Shown here piece by piece: positions 16,781 to 25,131 of a DNA stretch of 48,801 nucleotides (position 1 is the stretch's first letter; each line of letters begins with the position of its first letter). Position numbers and translations under genes: made by a program. The notes below the pieces were generated by a model, which searched no databases, was not told where the DNA came from, and saw only the letters and a list, made by a program, of their open reading frames with translations. Where the stretch lies: contig JAJPJA010000071.1 in the NCBI GenBank assembly GCA_021324455.1, positions 1 to 48,801 on the forward strand. The letters run 5' to 3'. This DNA comes from Pseudomonadota bacterium. GTDB lineage: Bacteria; Desulfobacterota; Binatia; Binatales; Binataceae.

Positions 16781-17740
16781 ATGCAGCCGCTGCTGGAAAT
16801 CAGGGACTTGCAAACCTCTTTCTTTACCGAGCATGGCGAGGTGCGGGTGGTCGACCATGTCGGACTTTCCATCGCGCCCGGGCGCCTGATGGGTTTGGTG
16901 GGCGAGTCGGGCTCAGGCAAAACCATTACCGCGCTTTCCATCATGCGCCTGCTGCCGGAACGGGCCCGCATCGTCGGCGGCCAGATCCTGTTCGAGGGGC
17001 GCGACCTGCGCCAATTGAGCGAAGAGCAGATGCGGCGGATGCGCGGCGCCAGTATCGCGATGATCTTCCAGGAGCCGATGACCTCGCTTAACCCGGTGTT
17101 CACCGTCGGCAGCCAGATCGCCGAAGCCGTCCGGCTGCATCAGAAGGTCTCGCGCGCCGAGGCCCGCAAGCGCGCGATCGAGATGCTGCGGGTGGTCAAA
17201 ATCGCCGACCCCGAACGCCGCGTCGACGACTATCCGCATCAGTTGTCGGGCGGGATGCGCCAGCGGGTGATGATTGCGATGGCGCTGTCGTGCCGGCCCA
17301 AACTGCTCATCGCGGACGAGCCCACCACCGCGCTCGACGTGACCATCCAGTCGCAGATTCTCGACCTGATCCGCGAGCTGCAGCAGCAGTTTCAACTCGC
17401 CGTGCTGCTGGTCACCCACGATTTGGGAATCGTGGCCGAGTACGCCGACGACATCACGATCCTGTATGCGTCGCGGGTGATGGAACAAAGCTCAGCGGGG
17501 GAGCTGTTCTCCAACCCGCTCAATCCCTACACGCGCGCGCTGCTGCAATCGATTCCCGGTGCGGGCGGCCGTCATCGCCGCCTGCAGGCAATTCCCGGCA
17601 CGATTCCGAATCCCGCCGATCCGCCCCCCGGATGCCGCTTTAATCCGCGCTGTCCGATGGCGATCGAGGACTGCAGCCGGATCGATCCGCCATTGGAGGC
17701 CAAGCGGCCCAATCATTATGTGTCCTGTATCCGGGTCTGA
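16781..17740 (+). CDS. dppD: Peptide ABC transporter ATPase, DppD-like
   Basis: A 319-residue ATPase. The open frame starts at 16661, but the family N-terminus is [15 protein letters not shown] at 16781, so that ATG is chosen. Walker A is GESGSGKT, the Q-loop lies in [12 protein letters not shown], the signature is LSGGMRQR, Walker B is [12 protein letters not shown] and the H-loop is VTHDLG. The C-terminal oligopeptide-HPY domain has the cysteine pattern [16 protein letters not shown], expected to bind an iron-sulfur cluster in Dpp/Opp ATPases. It pairs with the next gene, which begins 23 bases before its stop. It is separated from the permeases by 2.8 kb, but no other permease lies nearby. 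Confidence 0.93.
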   Translation: MQPLLEIRDLQTSFFTEHGEVRVVDHVGLSIAPGRLMGLVGESGSGKTITALSIMRLLPERARIVGGQILFEGRDLRQLSEEQMRRMRGASIAMIFQEPMTSLNPVFTVGSQIAEAVRLHQKVSRAEARKRAIEMLRVVKIADPERRVDDYPHQLSGGMRQRVMIAMALSCRPKLLIADEPTTALDVTIQSQILDLIRELQQQFQLAVLLVTHDLGIVAEYADDITILYASRVMEQSSAGELFSNPLNPYTRALLQSIPGAGGRHRRLQAIPGTIPNPADPPPGCRFNPRCPMAIEDCSRIDPPLEAKRPNHYVSCIRV

Positions 17741-18752
17741 CAGCGCGGCACCGAAAGTTGCGTCCGCCGCGGCGCGCTCCGATGCGCTGGTCGTCACCGA
17801 GGACCTGCGCAAGGAATTTGCCGCCGGCAGCGAGGGACTGCTCGCGCGCAGAAAGCTCACGGTCAAGGCGGTGGACGGAGTCAGTATCGAAATCGCGCGC
17901 GGCGAAACGCTGGGCCTGGTCGGCGAGTCGGGCTCGGGCAAATCAACGCTGGGACGCCTGATTCTGCGCCTGATTGAGCCCACCGGCGGACGTATCGTGT
18001 TCGACGGCCGCGATTTGTCTTCGCTCGGACGCGCCCGGATGCGCCAGCTGCGCCGCGAAATGCAGATCGTATTTCAGGATCCGTACGCCTCGCTCAATCC
18101 GCGCATGCGGGTGGGCGCGATTGTCGGCGAAGGCATCGACATTCACAAGCTGGCGCGCGGCCGCGAAAAACAGGATCGGCTGGTCGAGCTGCTGCGGATG
18201 GTGGGGCTGGACGCCGACGCCCTCACCCGCTATCCGCATGAGTTCTCCGGCGGTCAGCGCCAGCGTATCGGGATCGCGCGCGCGCTTTCGGTCAACCCGC
18301 GTTTCCTGGTGCTGGACGAACCGGTCTCGGCGCTCGACGTATCGATCCAGGCGCAGATCATCAACCTGCTGCAGGACCTGCAGGATCGGCTCAAGCTGAC
18401 CTACCTGTTCATCGCGCACGACTTGCGCGTGGTCGAGCACATCAGCCGGCGCGTCGCCATCATGTATTTGGGCAAGATTGTGGAGCTGGGCACCAGCGAT
18501 CAGATTTACTCCAACCCGCGGCATCCCTATACCCGCGCATTGCTCTCCGCCGTGCCGTCGATCGATGCCGCGGGCAAGCGCGAACGGATCCGGCTGCCCG
18601 GCGAGCTGCCCAGTCCGGTCGATCCGCCGGCCGGATGCAGTTTTCATCCGCGATGCCCGCACGCGAAGGACGTCTGCCGCAAGGCGGTTCCGGCGCTGGA
18701 AAGCGGAGCCGGCGGCCACGCCGTCGCATGCCAAGTCTTTCCGGCGCCCTGA
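17718..18752 (+). CDS. dppF: Peptide ABC transporter ATPase, DppF-like
   Basis: A 344-residue ATPase. The ATG at 17718 lies inside the end of dppD; longer in-frame starts read through unrelated sequence. Walker [11 protein letters not shown]-loop [12 protein letters not shown], signature FSGGQRQR, Walker [12 protein letters not shown] and H-loop IAHDLR are all intact. The C-terminal domain has [17 protein letters not shown]. With DppD it should form the heterodimeric motor of the importer whose binding protein and permeases are at 10151-14006. The 23-base overlap argues for coupled translation. Confidence 0.94.
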   Translation: MCPVSGSDSAAPKVASAAARSDALVVTEDLRKEFAAGSEGLLARRKLTVKAVDGVSIEIARGETLGLVGESGSGKSTLGRLILRLIEPTGGRIVFDGRDLSSLGRARMRQLRREMQIVFQDPYASLNPRMRVGAIVGEGIDIHKLARGREKQDRLVELLRMVGLDADALTRYPHEFSGGQRQRIGIARALSVNPRFLVLDEPVSALDVSIQAQIINLLQDLQDRLKLTYLFIAHDLRVVEHISRRVAIMYLGKIVELGTSDQIYSNPRHPYTRALLSAVPSIDAAGKRERIRLPGELPSPVDPPAGCSFHPRCPHAKDVCRKAVPALESGAGGHAVACQVFPAP

Positions 18753-18803
18753 CGGCAAGCTAAGCTGGCGCCGTCAGAGGATTGAATTTCAGGTGCGAGC
18801 CCG

Positions 18804-19232
18804 ATGAGCCGAGACTTCGATCCGCCGCTGCCCACCGCGCAAATCCCGCGCCCGCCGATGCAGGCGTGGGCGGAGGAGCGTACGCGCGTGGCGGTTGGAC
18901 GCAACACCAACATCGCCGGCAAACTGATCTTTCAGGAACCGGTGCGGATCGACGGCAAGTTCCGCGGCGAGGTCAGCTCGGTCGATCTGCTGGTGGTCAG
19001 CGCCGACGGCAGTATCGAGGGCAAGATTCGGGCGCCGCGCCTGCTCATTTTGGGCGAAGTGCGCGGCGACATTATCGGCGCCGCCAGGGTGGTGCTGGGA
19101 CCCGCCGCGCGCGTCACCGGACGCATCCAGGCCGGCTCGCTCACTATCTGCGAAGGCGCCACGCTGGACGGCGATGTGCAGATGACCGCCGACGCCGCCG
19201 CGGACACATCGCAGCGGATGGCGCCCGGTTAG
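18804..19232 (+). CDS. Bactofilin (polymer-forming cytoskeletal protein)
   Basis: A 142-residue protein with the bactofilin core at about residues 30-125: successive short strands with glycines at regular spacing (VAVGRNTNIAGKLIFQ, VRIDGKFRGEVSS, GSIEGKIRAPRLLILGEV, GDIIGAARVVLGPAARV, GRIQAGSLTICEGATLDG) that make a right-handed beta-helix. Bactofilins polymerise without nucleotide and scaffold cell-wall or polarity proteins. The tails are short and charged, and there is no membrane segment. It sits between the peptide transporter and the alcohol dehydrogenase with no obvious functional link. The open frame overlapping it in another phase, running into the dehydrogenase, is a GC-rich artefact. 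Confidence 0.9.
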   Translation: MSRDFDPPLPTAQIPRPPMQAWAEERTRVAVGRNTNIAGKLIFQEPVRIDGKFRGEVSSVDLLVVSADGSIEGKIRAPRLLILGEVRGDIIGAARVVLGPAARVTGRIQAGSLTICEGATLDGDVQMTADAAADTSQRMAPG

Positions 19233-19324
19233 CGGCGCTGGCGATTGCGCCGCGCAACGATGTATCTTCAGGCGAGCCGGCCCGCGGCCGGATCGCAACC
19301 AATTGCGCGGGGAGAATATCTTTT

Positions 19325-20413
19325 ATGAAAGCTGCAATCTTTCACGGCGCCCATCAACCGCTCACCGTCGAACAAATCGATATTGACGAGCCGCAGGACA
19401 ACGAGGTGCTGGTGCGCATGGTCGCCACCGGGGTATGCCACAGCGACCTGCACTTCAGCGAAGGCCTGTGGCCCCATCCCGCTCCCGCCGTGCTCGGTCA
19501 TGAAGGCGCCGGCATCGTGGAGCGCACCGGCAGGAACGTTACCTATGTCAAACCCGGCGACCACGTGATCTCCTGCGTGTCGGTGTTCTGCGGACGATGC
19601 GATCAATGCCTGTCCGGGCATCCGAATCTATGCGTCAACACCGGCACCGGGATGCGCGCCAAGGATCAGAAGCCGCGCCTGTCGCAGAACGGCAAGCCGA
19701 TCCATACGCTGGCCACGCTGGGAACTTTCGCCGAGAAGATGCTGGTGCATGAAAATGCGCTGGTGAAGATCACCGATCAGATTGCGCTCGACCGCGCCGC
19801 GCTCATCGGATGCGGCGTTACCACCGGAGTGGGAGCGGTGCTCAACACGGCCAGAATCGAGCCCGGCTCCGACGTGGTGGTGTTCGGATGCGGCGGCGTC
19901 GGCATCTCGGCGATCCAGGGCGCGCGCATCGCGGGTGCGGGCCGGATTTTCGCCGTCGATCAGTTCGAGAACAAGCTCGCGATGGCGCGCAAGTTCGGCG
20001 CCACTCACACCATCGACGCGTCGCAGGCCGATCCGGTCAAGGAGATCAAGGCGCAAACCGGCGGACGGGGCGCCGACTACTCGTTCGAAGCGGTCGGACT
20101 CAAGAAGCTGGCCGAGCAATGCTTCGAATGTATCCGTCCGGGCGGCACCGCCACGATTATCGGGATGATTCCGTTCGGCGAGAAGGTGGAGCTCGACGGC
20201 GCCGCGTTTCTCTCCGAGCGCAAGATCCAGGGCACGTTGATGGGCTCCAACCGCTTCCGGATCGATATGCCGCGCTACATCAATTATTATCTCGACGGCC
20301 GGCTTAATCTGGACGACATGATCAGCCGGCGCGGCAGGATTGAGGATATCAACGAAGCCTTTCGCGCGATGAAGGCCGGCGAAGTCGCCCGCAGCGTGCT
20401 GATGTTCGAGTAA
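19325..20413 (+). CDS. Zinc-dependent alcohol dehydrogenase (MDR family)
   Basis: A 362-residue medium-chain dehydrogenase. The start ATG at 19325 is preceded by GGGGAG at 19309-19314. Catalytic zinc ligands are Cys38 (GVCHSD) and His59-Glu60 (GHEGAG), plus a later cysteine in the segment LIGCGVTTG. The structural zinc lobe is complete, with four cysteines in CGRCDQCLSGHPNLC. The NAD site is VFGCGGVGISAIQG. Similarity is to class III and NDMA-dependent bacterial alcohol dehydrogenases, so oxidation of primary alcohols to aldehydes or the reverse is likely; the exact substrate is open. It appears to be transcribed alone, with a strong hairpin terminator 220 bases downstream. Confidence 0.92.
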   Translation: MKAAIFHGAHQPLTVEQIDIDEPQDNEVLVRMVATGVCHSDLHFSEGLWPHPAPAVLGHEGAGIVERTGRNVTYVKPGDHVISCVSVFCGRCDQCLSGHPNLCVNTGTGMRAKDQKPRLSQNGKPIHTLATLGTFAEKMLVHENALVKITDQIALDRAALIGCGVTTGVGAVLNTARIEPGSDVVVFGCGGVGISAIQGARIAGAGRIFAVDQFENKLAMARKFGATHTIDASQADPVKEIKAQTGGRGADYSFEAVGLKKLAEQCFECIRPGGTATIIGMIPFGEKVELDGAAFLSERKIQGTLMGSNRFRIDMPRYINYYLDGRLNLDDMISRRGRIEDINEAFRAMKAGEVARSVLMFE

Positions 20414-20451
20414 TCCGGCGCCTTTCGGTTTCTTCTCCGGAATTCCGCGCC

Positions 20452-20505
20452 TGCTTCCCTCTTCCGCATTCTTTGGTGGGAGAGGGCCAGGGTGAGGGTG
20501 GCTGA
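20452..20505. repeat. REP-like intergenic palindrome
   Basis: The block CCCTCTTCCGC...GGTGGGAGAGGGCCAGGGTGAGGGTGG is a member of the widespread proteobacterial intergenic palindromes, whose reverse frame reads like 'PHPGPLP'. Inverted CCTCT/AGAGG arms flank a short centre. A diverged relative lies near 2822-2858. It may act on mRNA 3' ends or be a relic of a transposon-borne element. Confidence 0.5.
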
Positions 20506-20633
20506 TACGGACCGAGCCGTAAAGTCGTTTTGAGAGCATTACATCGAGGCCAAGAAACAGCCGCGCGATTGCGAAGAAGCAAAGCGGTTATGCGTCGCGC
20601 ACCGCAAAAAAGGCGCGCTCAACCACAATCCTT

Positions 20634-20664
20634 GATGGGCGCCGCAACGGCGCCCATCTTTTCC
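20634..20664 (+). terminator. Intrinsic terminator downstream of the alcohol dehydrogenase
   Basis: GATGGGCGCCG (20634-20644), a CAA loop, then the perfect complement CGGCGCCCATC (20648-20658) form an 11-bp GC-rich stem followed by TTTTCC. This is a typical Rho-independent terminator just before the wrbA promoter region. The rest of the 318-base gap between the dehydrogenase and wrbA holds the REP-like block and nothing else recognisable. Confidence 0.75.
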
Positions 20665-20693
20665 TTCACGGCGGGAAACGTGCGCCATAGTAT
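20665..20693 (+). promoter_or_regulatory. Possible wrbA promoter
   Basis: TTCACG (20665-20670) and TAGTAT (20688-20693) with a 17-base spacer match four of six bases each to the sigma-70 consensus. They lie directly after the terminator and about 40 bases before the wrbA start. Confidence 0.35.
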
Positions 20694-20731
20694 AGGGCTT
20701 CGGTGCCGGATTTTTTGTCGAAGGGTTACGC

Positions 20732-21355
20732 ATGCCGGTCAAAATCCAAATCGTCTTCTACAGCATGTACGGACATATCCATCAACTTGCCGAATCGGTG
20801 GCCGCCGGGGCGCGCGAAGTATCGGGCGTGGAGGCCGCCCTTTACCAGGTGCCCGAACTGATGCCCGACGATGTGCTCAAACGCAGCGGAGCGGCGCAGG
20901 CGCGGGCGAAATTCGCTCACATACCGATTGCATCCGTGGACCATCTGGCCGACGCCGACGCGATCGTCTTCGGCACGCCGACCCGCTTCGGCAACATGTG
21001 CGCACAGATGCGCAACTTCCTCGACCAGACCGGCGGCCTGTGGGCGCGCAACGCGCTGGTGGGCAAGGTCGGCAGCGTGTTCGCCAGCACCGGCACCCAG
21101 CACGGCGGCCAGGAAACCACCATCACCAGCTTCCATACCACTTTGCTGCATCTGGGAATGGTGATCGTCGGAGCGCCCTACTCCGAACCGCGCCTGAGGA
21201 ACATGGCCGAGATTAGCGGCGGCACGCCATACGGCGCGACCACGCTGGCCGGCGACGACGGCCGCAGCCGTCAGGTTACGGAGAATGAACTGGCAATCGC
21301 GCGCTTCCAGGGGCGCCACGTCGCCGATATCGCGCGCCGGCTCGCGCAAAAGTGA
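20732..21355 (+). CDS. wrbA: NAD(P)H:quinone oxidoreductase WrbA
   Basis: A 207-residue flavodoxin-fold enzyme. The N-terminus [15 protein letters not shown] is the FMN phosphate loop of Wrb[19 protein letters not shown] and the segment [16 protein letters not shown] are the two diagnostic WrbA motifs around the isoalloxazine site. AAGGG precedes the ATG by 7 bases. The enzyme reduces quinones by two electrons with NAD(P)H as a tetramer in the cytosol, limiting semiquinone and oxidative stress. It is followed after 42 bases by a SnoaL-like protein in the same direction, probably co-transcribed. Confidence 0.95.
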   Translation: MPVKIQIVFYSMYGHIHQLAESVAAGAREVSGVEAALYQVPELMPDDVLKRSGAAQARAKFAHIPIASVDHLADADAIVFGTPTRFGNMCAQMRNFLDQTGGLWARNALVGKVGSVFASTGTQHGGQETTITSFHTTLLHLGMVIVGAPYSEPRLRNMAEISGGTPYGATTLAGDDGRSRQVTENELAIARFQGRHVADIARRLAQK

Positions 21356-21397
21356 CACCGTCATTGAGTTCCGTGCGCGCGGAGAAAGGCAGCAGTT

Positions 21398-21808
21398 GTG
21401 GCATCAAAATCGTTCTCACAGACGGTCGCCGATAGCGACGCCGCCAATCTCAAGCTGCTGCAGGGCGACGCCGCCCCGCTGCGCGAGCTCTATTCGCATG
21501 GCGCCGGGATCACCGTGCTGGGCGGCTTTGGCGGCTTGGAGCGGGGATGGACCGAAGTGGGGCCGCGGCTGGACTGGGCGGCGGCGCAATTCGCCGGCGG
21601 TTCATACGCGCGCGAAACCATCGCGATGGTCGAGGGAGAAGATCTCGCCTACACGGTAAGCGTCGAGCGCAATCGTGTGCGGGAGGCGGGCAAGGCGGAG
21701 GAAGTGCAACTCGATCTGCGCGTAACGCAGATTTACCGGCGCGAGAACGGACAATGGCGCCTGGTCCATCGCCACGCCGATCCGCTGGTGGCAAAAAAGG
21801 CGCCGTGA
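21398..21808 (+). CDS. SnoaL-like/NTF2-fold protein (DUF4440 type)
   Basis: A 136-residue protein starting at GTG (21398), with GGAGAAAGG upstream. The pattern of an N-terminal helix (ADSDAANLKLLQGDAAPLR), ITVLGGFGG, and a C-terminal pair of strands ending QIYRRENGQWRLVHRHADP is that of ketosteroid-isomerase/SnoaL-like domains; the closing 'W-R-L-V-H-R-H-A-D' strand is especially typical. Such domains bind small hydrophobic ligands or catalyse isomerisation and hydrolysis. No catalytic set can be assigned with confidence. It probably shares the wrbA transcript, and a link to quinone or oxidative metabolism is only contextual. Confidence 0.8.
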   Translation: MASKSFSQTVADSDAANLKLLQGDAAPLRELYSHGAGITVLGGFGGLERGWTEVGPRLDWAAAQFAGGSYARETIAMVEGEDLAYTVSVERNRVREAGKAEEVQLDLRVTQIYRRENGQWRLVHRHADPLVAKKAP

Positions 21809-21814
21809 AAGGCT

Positions 21815-22156
21815 TCAGACGCGGGCCAGACAGTCGGTCAGATCCATCGTGAAGGACTGGCCGTCGGTGAGAATCAGGGACTTGGGCGAGCGGCGAATCT
21901 CGACTTGCGCGATGTTCAACTCGCGCGGCAGCAGGTAAACGACGTCGCCGGAATACAGCGACACCAGCCGCACGCGTTCATCCGCGCGCCGCTCAGTCCC
22001 CATCTCGTACGGATGTATGTGGTAGGCGTATCCGCGCGCGCGCACGAATCCCTCTTCATAATCCTCAACCACGCCGACGAAAATGTTGGTTACGTCGTCG
22101 CGGAACAGCTTCCGGTCAACCACCAGGATCCGATCGTTGGAACGCACCGCCGCCAT
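21815..22156 (-). CDS. Conserved hypothetical protein, small beta-rich
   Basis: A 113-residue protein from the ATG at 22156, which has GGAGTG six bases before it; a longer frame to 22189 lacks such a site. The sequence has strands LVVDRKLFRDDVTNIFVG, ARGYAYHIHPYEM, VRLVSLYSGDVVYLLP and a closing SPKSLILTDGQSFTMDL. The overall shape is a small beta barrel, perhaps Sm/SH3-like, and I remember similar unannotated sequences in other proteobacteria. There is no signal, membrane segment or cofactor motif. It is convergent with the SnoaL-like gene (6-base gap) and divergent from the ABC-F gene. Function unknown. Confidence 0.72.
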   Translation of the reverse strand: MAAVRSNDRILVVDRKLFRDDVTNIFVGVVEDYEEGFVRARGYAYHIHPYEMGTERRADERVRLVSLYSGDVVYLLPRELNIAQVEIRRSPKSLILTDGQSFTMDLTDCLARV

Positions 22157-22319
22157 CTTGATCACTCCGATAGCGATAGTCTGACACAAAGCGCGGACCT
22201 CCGCTAAGCGGGGCCGCTTTCAGGTTGGGAACTTTCGCCGTTTTCCGGCGCCCGGTAAAATCAACGACCAAGGGCTGGCGCACCAGATCGATTGCCGCCG
22301 CCGGAGAGAACCACTCGAA

Positions 22320-24242
22320 GTGCTCAGCCTCGAAGAAGTCAGCAAATACTACGGCGACCGCGCCATTTTCGACCGGGTGAGCTGGTCGATGCCGGATGAC
22401 GCGCGCGTGGGCCTGGTCGGGCTCAACGGGGCCGGAAAAACCACTCTGCTGCGGATGATAGCCGGTGTGATCGAGCCCGATTCCGGCCGTGTCAGCCGGC
22501 CGCAGCGCACCCGCGTAGGCTATCTGGCGCAGGACTCGCCGGAAATCGGCGGCCGTCCGCTGATCGACGAAACTCTCTCCGCGCTCAGCGAAATCAGCGC
22601 GGCCAACCAGCGGCGGCTGGAGCTCGAACGAATTTTGGCGCACGAATTCAGCGGTCCACGGCATGACGCCGCACTGGCCGAGCTGGGCGAAGTTTTGAGC
22701 GAACTGGAACGCCACGACTTCTACACCGCGGAAAGCCGCGCCGAAGCGGTCCTGTTCGGTCTCGGCTTCAAACCCGCCGACCTCAAACGCGACGTGGCCG
22801 AGTTCTCCGGCGGTATCCGGATGCGGATTGCGCTGGCCAAGCTGCTCCTGCAGAAGCCGGAATTCATGATGCTGGACGAGCCCACCAACCATCTGGACAT
22901 CGAGGCGCGCAACTGGCTGGAGGATTATTTGGCCGCCTATCCCGGCGGGCTCATCGTGGTATCGCACGACCGTTACTTTTTGGACCGGGTGACGCGGCGC
23001 ACCCTGGAAGTGGCGCGCGGCAGGCTGATCGAGTACAGCGGCAACTATTCCGCCTACCTGGTCAAACGCGAGGAGCGTTTTGCCGCCGAGCTGGCGGCGT
23101 ACGAAAACCAGCGCCAGGAAATCGAGCACATGGAGGCGTTCATCAGCCGCTTCCGCTACCAGGCGAGCAAGGCCAAGCTGGTTCAAAGCCGCATCAAGCA
23201 GCTTGAAAAAATCGAGCGGCTGGAACCGCCGGCCGGCGCCGAAAAGCCCCCGGCAATCAATTTCCCGCAGGCGCAGCGCAGCGGCCGGCGCGTCCTGGAA
23301 CTGAGCGGCGCGGTTAAACGCTACGGCGATCTGACGGTGTACGGCGGCGTCGACCTGGTCATCGAACGCGGCGCGAAAATCGCCCTGGTCGGCCCCAACG
23401 GGGCCGGCAAGTCGACCATGATCAAGATGCTGGCCGGCATCGAACCGCTGACCGCCGGCCAACGCGTCGTCGGACACAACGTCAGCCTCGCCTACTTCGC
23501 CCAGGACCTCAGCGAATCGCTGGATTACGACAAGAGCGTGTTCGACGAACTCCATGACAATTGCGAGGGGATGACCTCGCTGGAGGCGCGCAGCCTGCTC
23601 GCCGCGATGCTCTTTTCGGGCGACGATGTGAGCAAGCGCACCGGAGTGCTGTCGGGCGGCGAGCGCTCGCGTCTGGCGTTGGCCAAGGTGCTGGCGCGCC
23701 GCAGCAACTGCCTACTGCTGGACGAGCCGACCAACAACCTCGACATCGTCGCCAAGGACAGTCTGCTGGAGGCGCTGCAACGCTACGAGGGCACCGTAAT
23801 CATCGTCAGCCACGACCGCTACGTGCTCAACGAACTGGTGAGCCAGGTGTACGAAGTCGGCCAGGGGCATGCAACGCTGTATCTCGGCAACTACGACGAG
23901 TACCTGGCCAAAAAGGAGCAGGAGCAGCTGGCGGCGGCGCCTGCGGTTCGCGTCGAGGTCAAGCCGCATCCGGCCGCGCATGCGGCCAACGGAAAGGCGC
24001 GGCCGCCGCTCGACCGCCAAGCGCAGCGCCAGGCGGATCGCAACAAGAAGCGGCGCCGCGAACTCGAAGAGCGCATCGAGGCGATGGAAGCCCGGCGCGC
24101 CAGCCTGGCCGAGGAGATGAACGACCCGAACTTCTACCTGCAGCGCAAGGACGCCAACGAGATGATCGCCCGCTACAATTCGCTCGGCCGCGAGATCGAG
24201 CGCCTTTACCAGGACCTCTTCAAGCTGGATGGCGCAGCGTGA
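22320..24242 (+). CDS. ABC-F family ATPase (ribosome-associated, Uup/EttA-like)
   Basis: A 640-residue soluble protein with two ABC modules and no membrane part. Start GTG (22320) with GGAGAG upstream. Module one: Walker A GLNGAGKTT, signature FSGGIRMR, Walker B MMLDEPTNHLD. Module two: GPNGAGKST, LSGGERSR, LLLDEPTNNLD. The linker between them (AELAAYENQRQEIEHMEAF, the P-site tRNA interaction motif region) is the defining ABC-F feature. The C-terminal 110 residues form a charged coiled coil (KKRRRELEERIEAMEARRA), as in Uup and YheS. ABC-F proteins bind the ribosomal E site and rescue stalled or antibiotic-bound ribosomes. It appears monocistronic. Confidence 0.94.
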   Translation: MLSLEEVSKYYGDRAIFDRVSWSMPDDARVGLVGLNGAGKTTLLRMIAGVIEPDSGRVSRPQRTRVGYLAQDSPEIGGRPLIDETLSALSEISAANQRRLELERILAHEFSGPRHDAALAELGEVLSELERHDFYTAESRAEAVLFGLGFKPADLKRDVAEFSGGIRMRIALAKLLLQKPEFMMLDEPTNHLDIEARNWLEDYLAAYPGGLIVVSHDRYFLDRVTRRTLEVARGRLIEYSGNYSAYLVKREERFAAELAAYENQRQEIEHMEAFISRFRYQASKAKLVQSRIKQLEKIERLEPPAGAEKPPAINFPQAQRSGRRVLELSGAVKRYGDLTVYGGVDLVIERGAKIALVGPNGAGKSTMIKMLAGIEPLTAGQRVVGHNVSLAYFAQDLSESLDYDKSVFDELHDNCEGMTSLEARSLLAAMLFSGDDVSKRTGVLSGGERSRLALAKVLARRSNCLLLDEPTNNLDIVAKDSLLEALQRYEGTVIIVSHDRYVLNELVSQVYEVGQGHATLYLGNYDEYLAKKEQEQLAAAPAVRVEVKPHPAAHAANGKARPPLDRQAQRQADRNKKRRRELEERIEAMEARRASLAEEMNDPNFYLQRKDANEMIARYNSLGREIERLYQDLFKLDGAA

Positions 24243-24325
24243 GGAGCGTTGAGCTTCGCTGTCTCAGCTCGTGTAGCCGGGTTCTGCGCCCAGCCGCGCG
24301 TGAGCCGGGACCGTCAGAGCGCCGT

Positions 24326-25105
24326 TCAGCTCAGCACTGATTTGCGGCGCTGGGAAACGGCGGCGAGCAGCTTCGGCAGCGTCTCGGCGCTGGTGCCGCG
24401 CAGCGAATAATCGCAGATAGCGGTGATTTCACTCTCATACAGGTTGACCTCGACCAGCTTGCCGCCGCGTTCTTTTACCTCGAGTGCGAAGCCGGCAGCC
24501 GGATAGACAGTGGCCGAGGTTCCCGCGACGATGACCAAATCGGCATGCGACGCGTGCTCGGCGCATTGACGCAGCACGTCGCCGGGGATGGGCTCGCCAA
24601 ATGACACGGTGTCGCTCTTGAGCAGTCCGCCGCATTCCAGGCAGGCCGGGGGCAGCACTTCCAGGCTGATCTTTTCCTCGGCAAAGCGCGCGTTGCAGTC
24701 AAGGCATCGGATGAGCTTGTAGTTGCCGTGAATCTCCGCCAGCGCCTGGCTGCCGGCCTGGCGATGCAGATCGTCGACGTTCTGCGTGATCAAAAACCGC
24801 AGCACGCCGATTTTTTCCAACTCGGCCAGGGCGAAATGGCCGGGATTGGGTTTGGCCGCGCGCAGCGGTTTCCACAGCTCTTCATAGCGCGGTTTCAGCC
24901 GGTCCTCCCATCCCTTTTTCGGATCGGCCATGAAAATCTGAAACCCGTTCATCGGCGGCTCGCCATACTTGGTCCATAACCCGCCGGGCCCGCGAAATGG
25001 GGGAATGCCGCTTTCCACCGACATCCCGGCGCCGGTCAGCGCGATGGGATATCTGGCCTGAACGATGGCTTGCGCGGCTGTTTCGATTTGCTCCTGCGAG
25101 GACAT
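24326..25105 (-). CDS. cobB: NAD-dependent protein deacylase, sirtuin (CobB/Sir2)
   Basis: A 259-residue sirtuin from the ATG at 25105; the open frame extends upstream only as an artefact of the next gene. NAD-binding motifs are LTGAGMSVESGIPPFRG and TQNVDDLHRQAG, with the catalytic histidine in EIHGNY. The zinc site has two CxxC pairs: CLDC and, after LPPA, CLECGG. VSFGEPIP, AGTSATVYPAAG and VEVNLYES complete the Rossmann fold. The enzyme removes acetyl or other acyl groups from lysines using NAD. A DipZ-like redoxin gene lies immediately upstream on the same strand (26-base gap), probably the same operon. Confidence 0.95.
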   Translation of the reverse strand: MSSQEQIETAAQAIVQARYPIALTGAGMSVESGIPPFRGPGGLWTKYGEPPMNGFQIFMADPKKGWEDRLKPRYEELWKPLRAAKPNPGHFALAELEKIGVLRFLITQNVDDLHRQAGSQALAEIHGNYKLIRCLDCNARFAEEKISLEVLPPACLECGGLLKSDTVSFGEPIPGDVLRQCAEHASHADLVIVAGTSATVYPAAGFALEVKERGGKLVEVNLYESEITAICDYSLRGTSAETLPKLLAAVSQRRKSVLS

Positions 25106-25131
25106 GACTGTGTCTCCGAATTCGGGCGGCT

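Noticed and set aside
18782..20413. A single 543-residue protein joining the bactofilin region to the alcohol dehydrogenase
   Set aside because: The first 181 codons are an out-of-phase reading of the bactofilin gene; the dehydrogenase has its own ribosome site and start at 19325.
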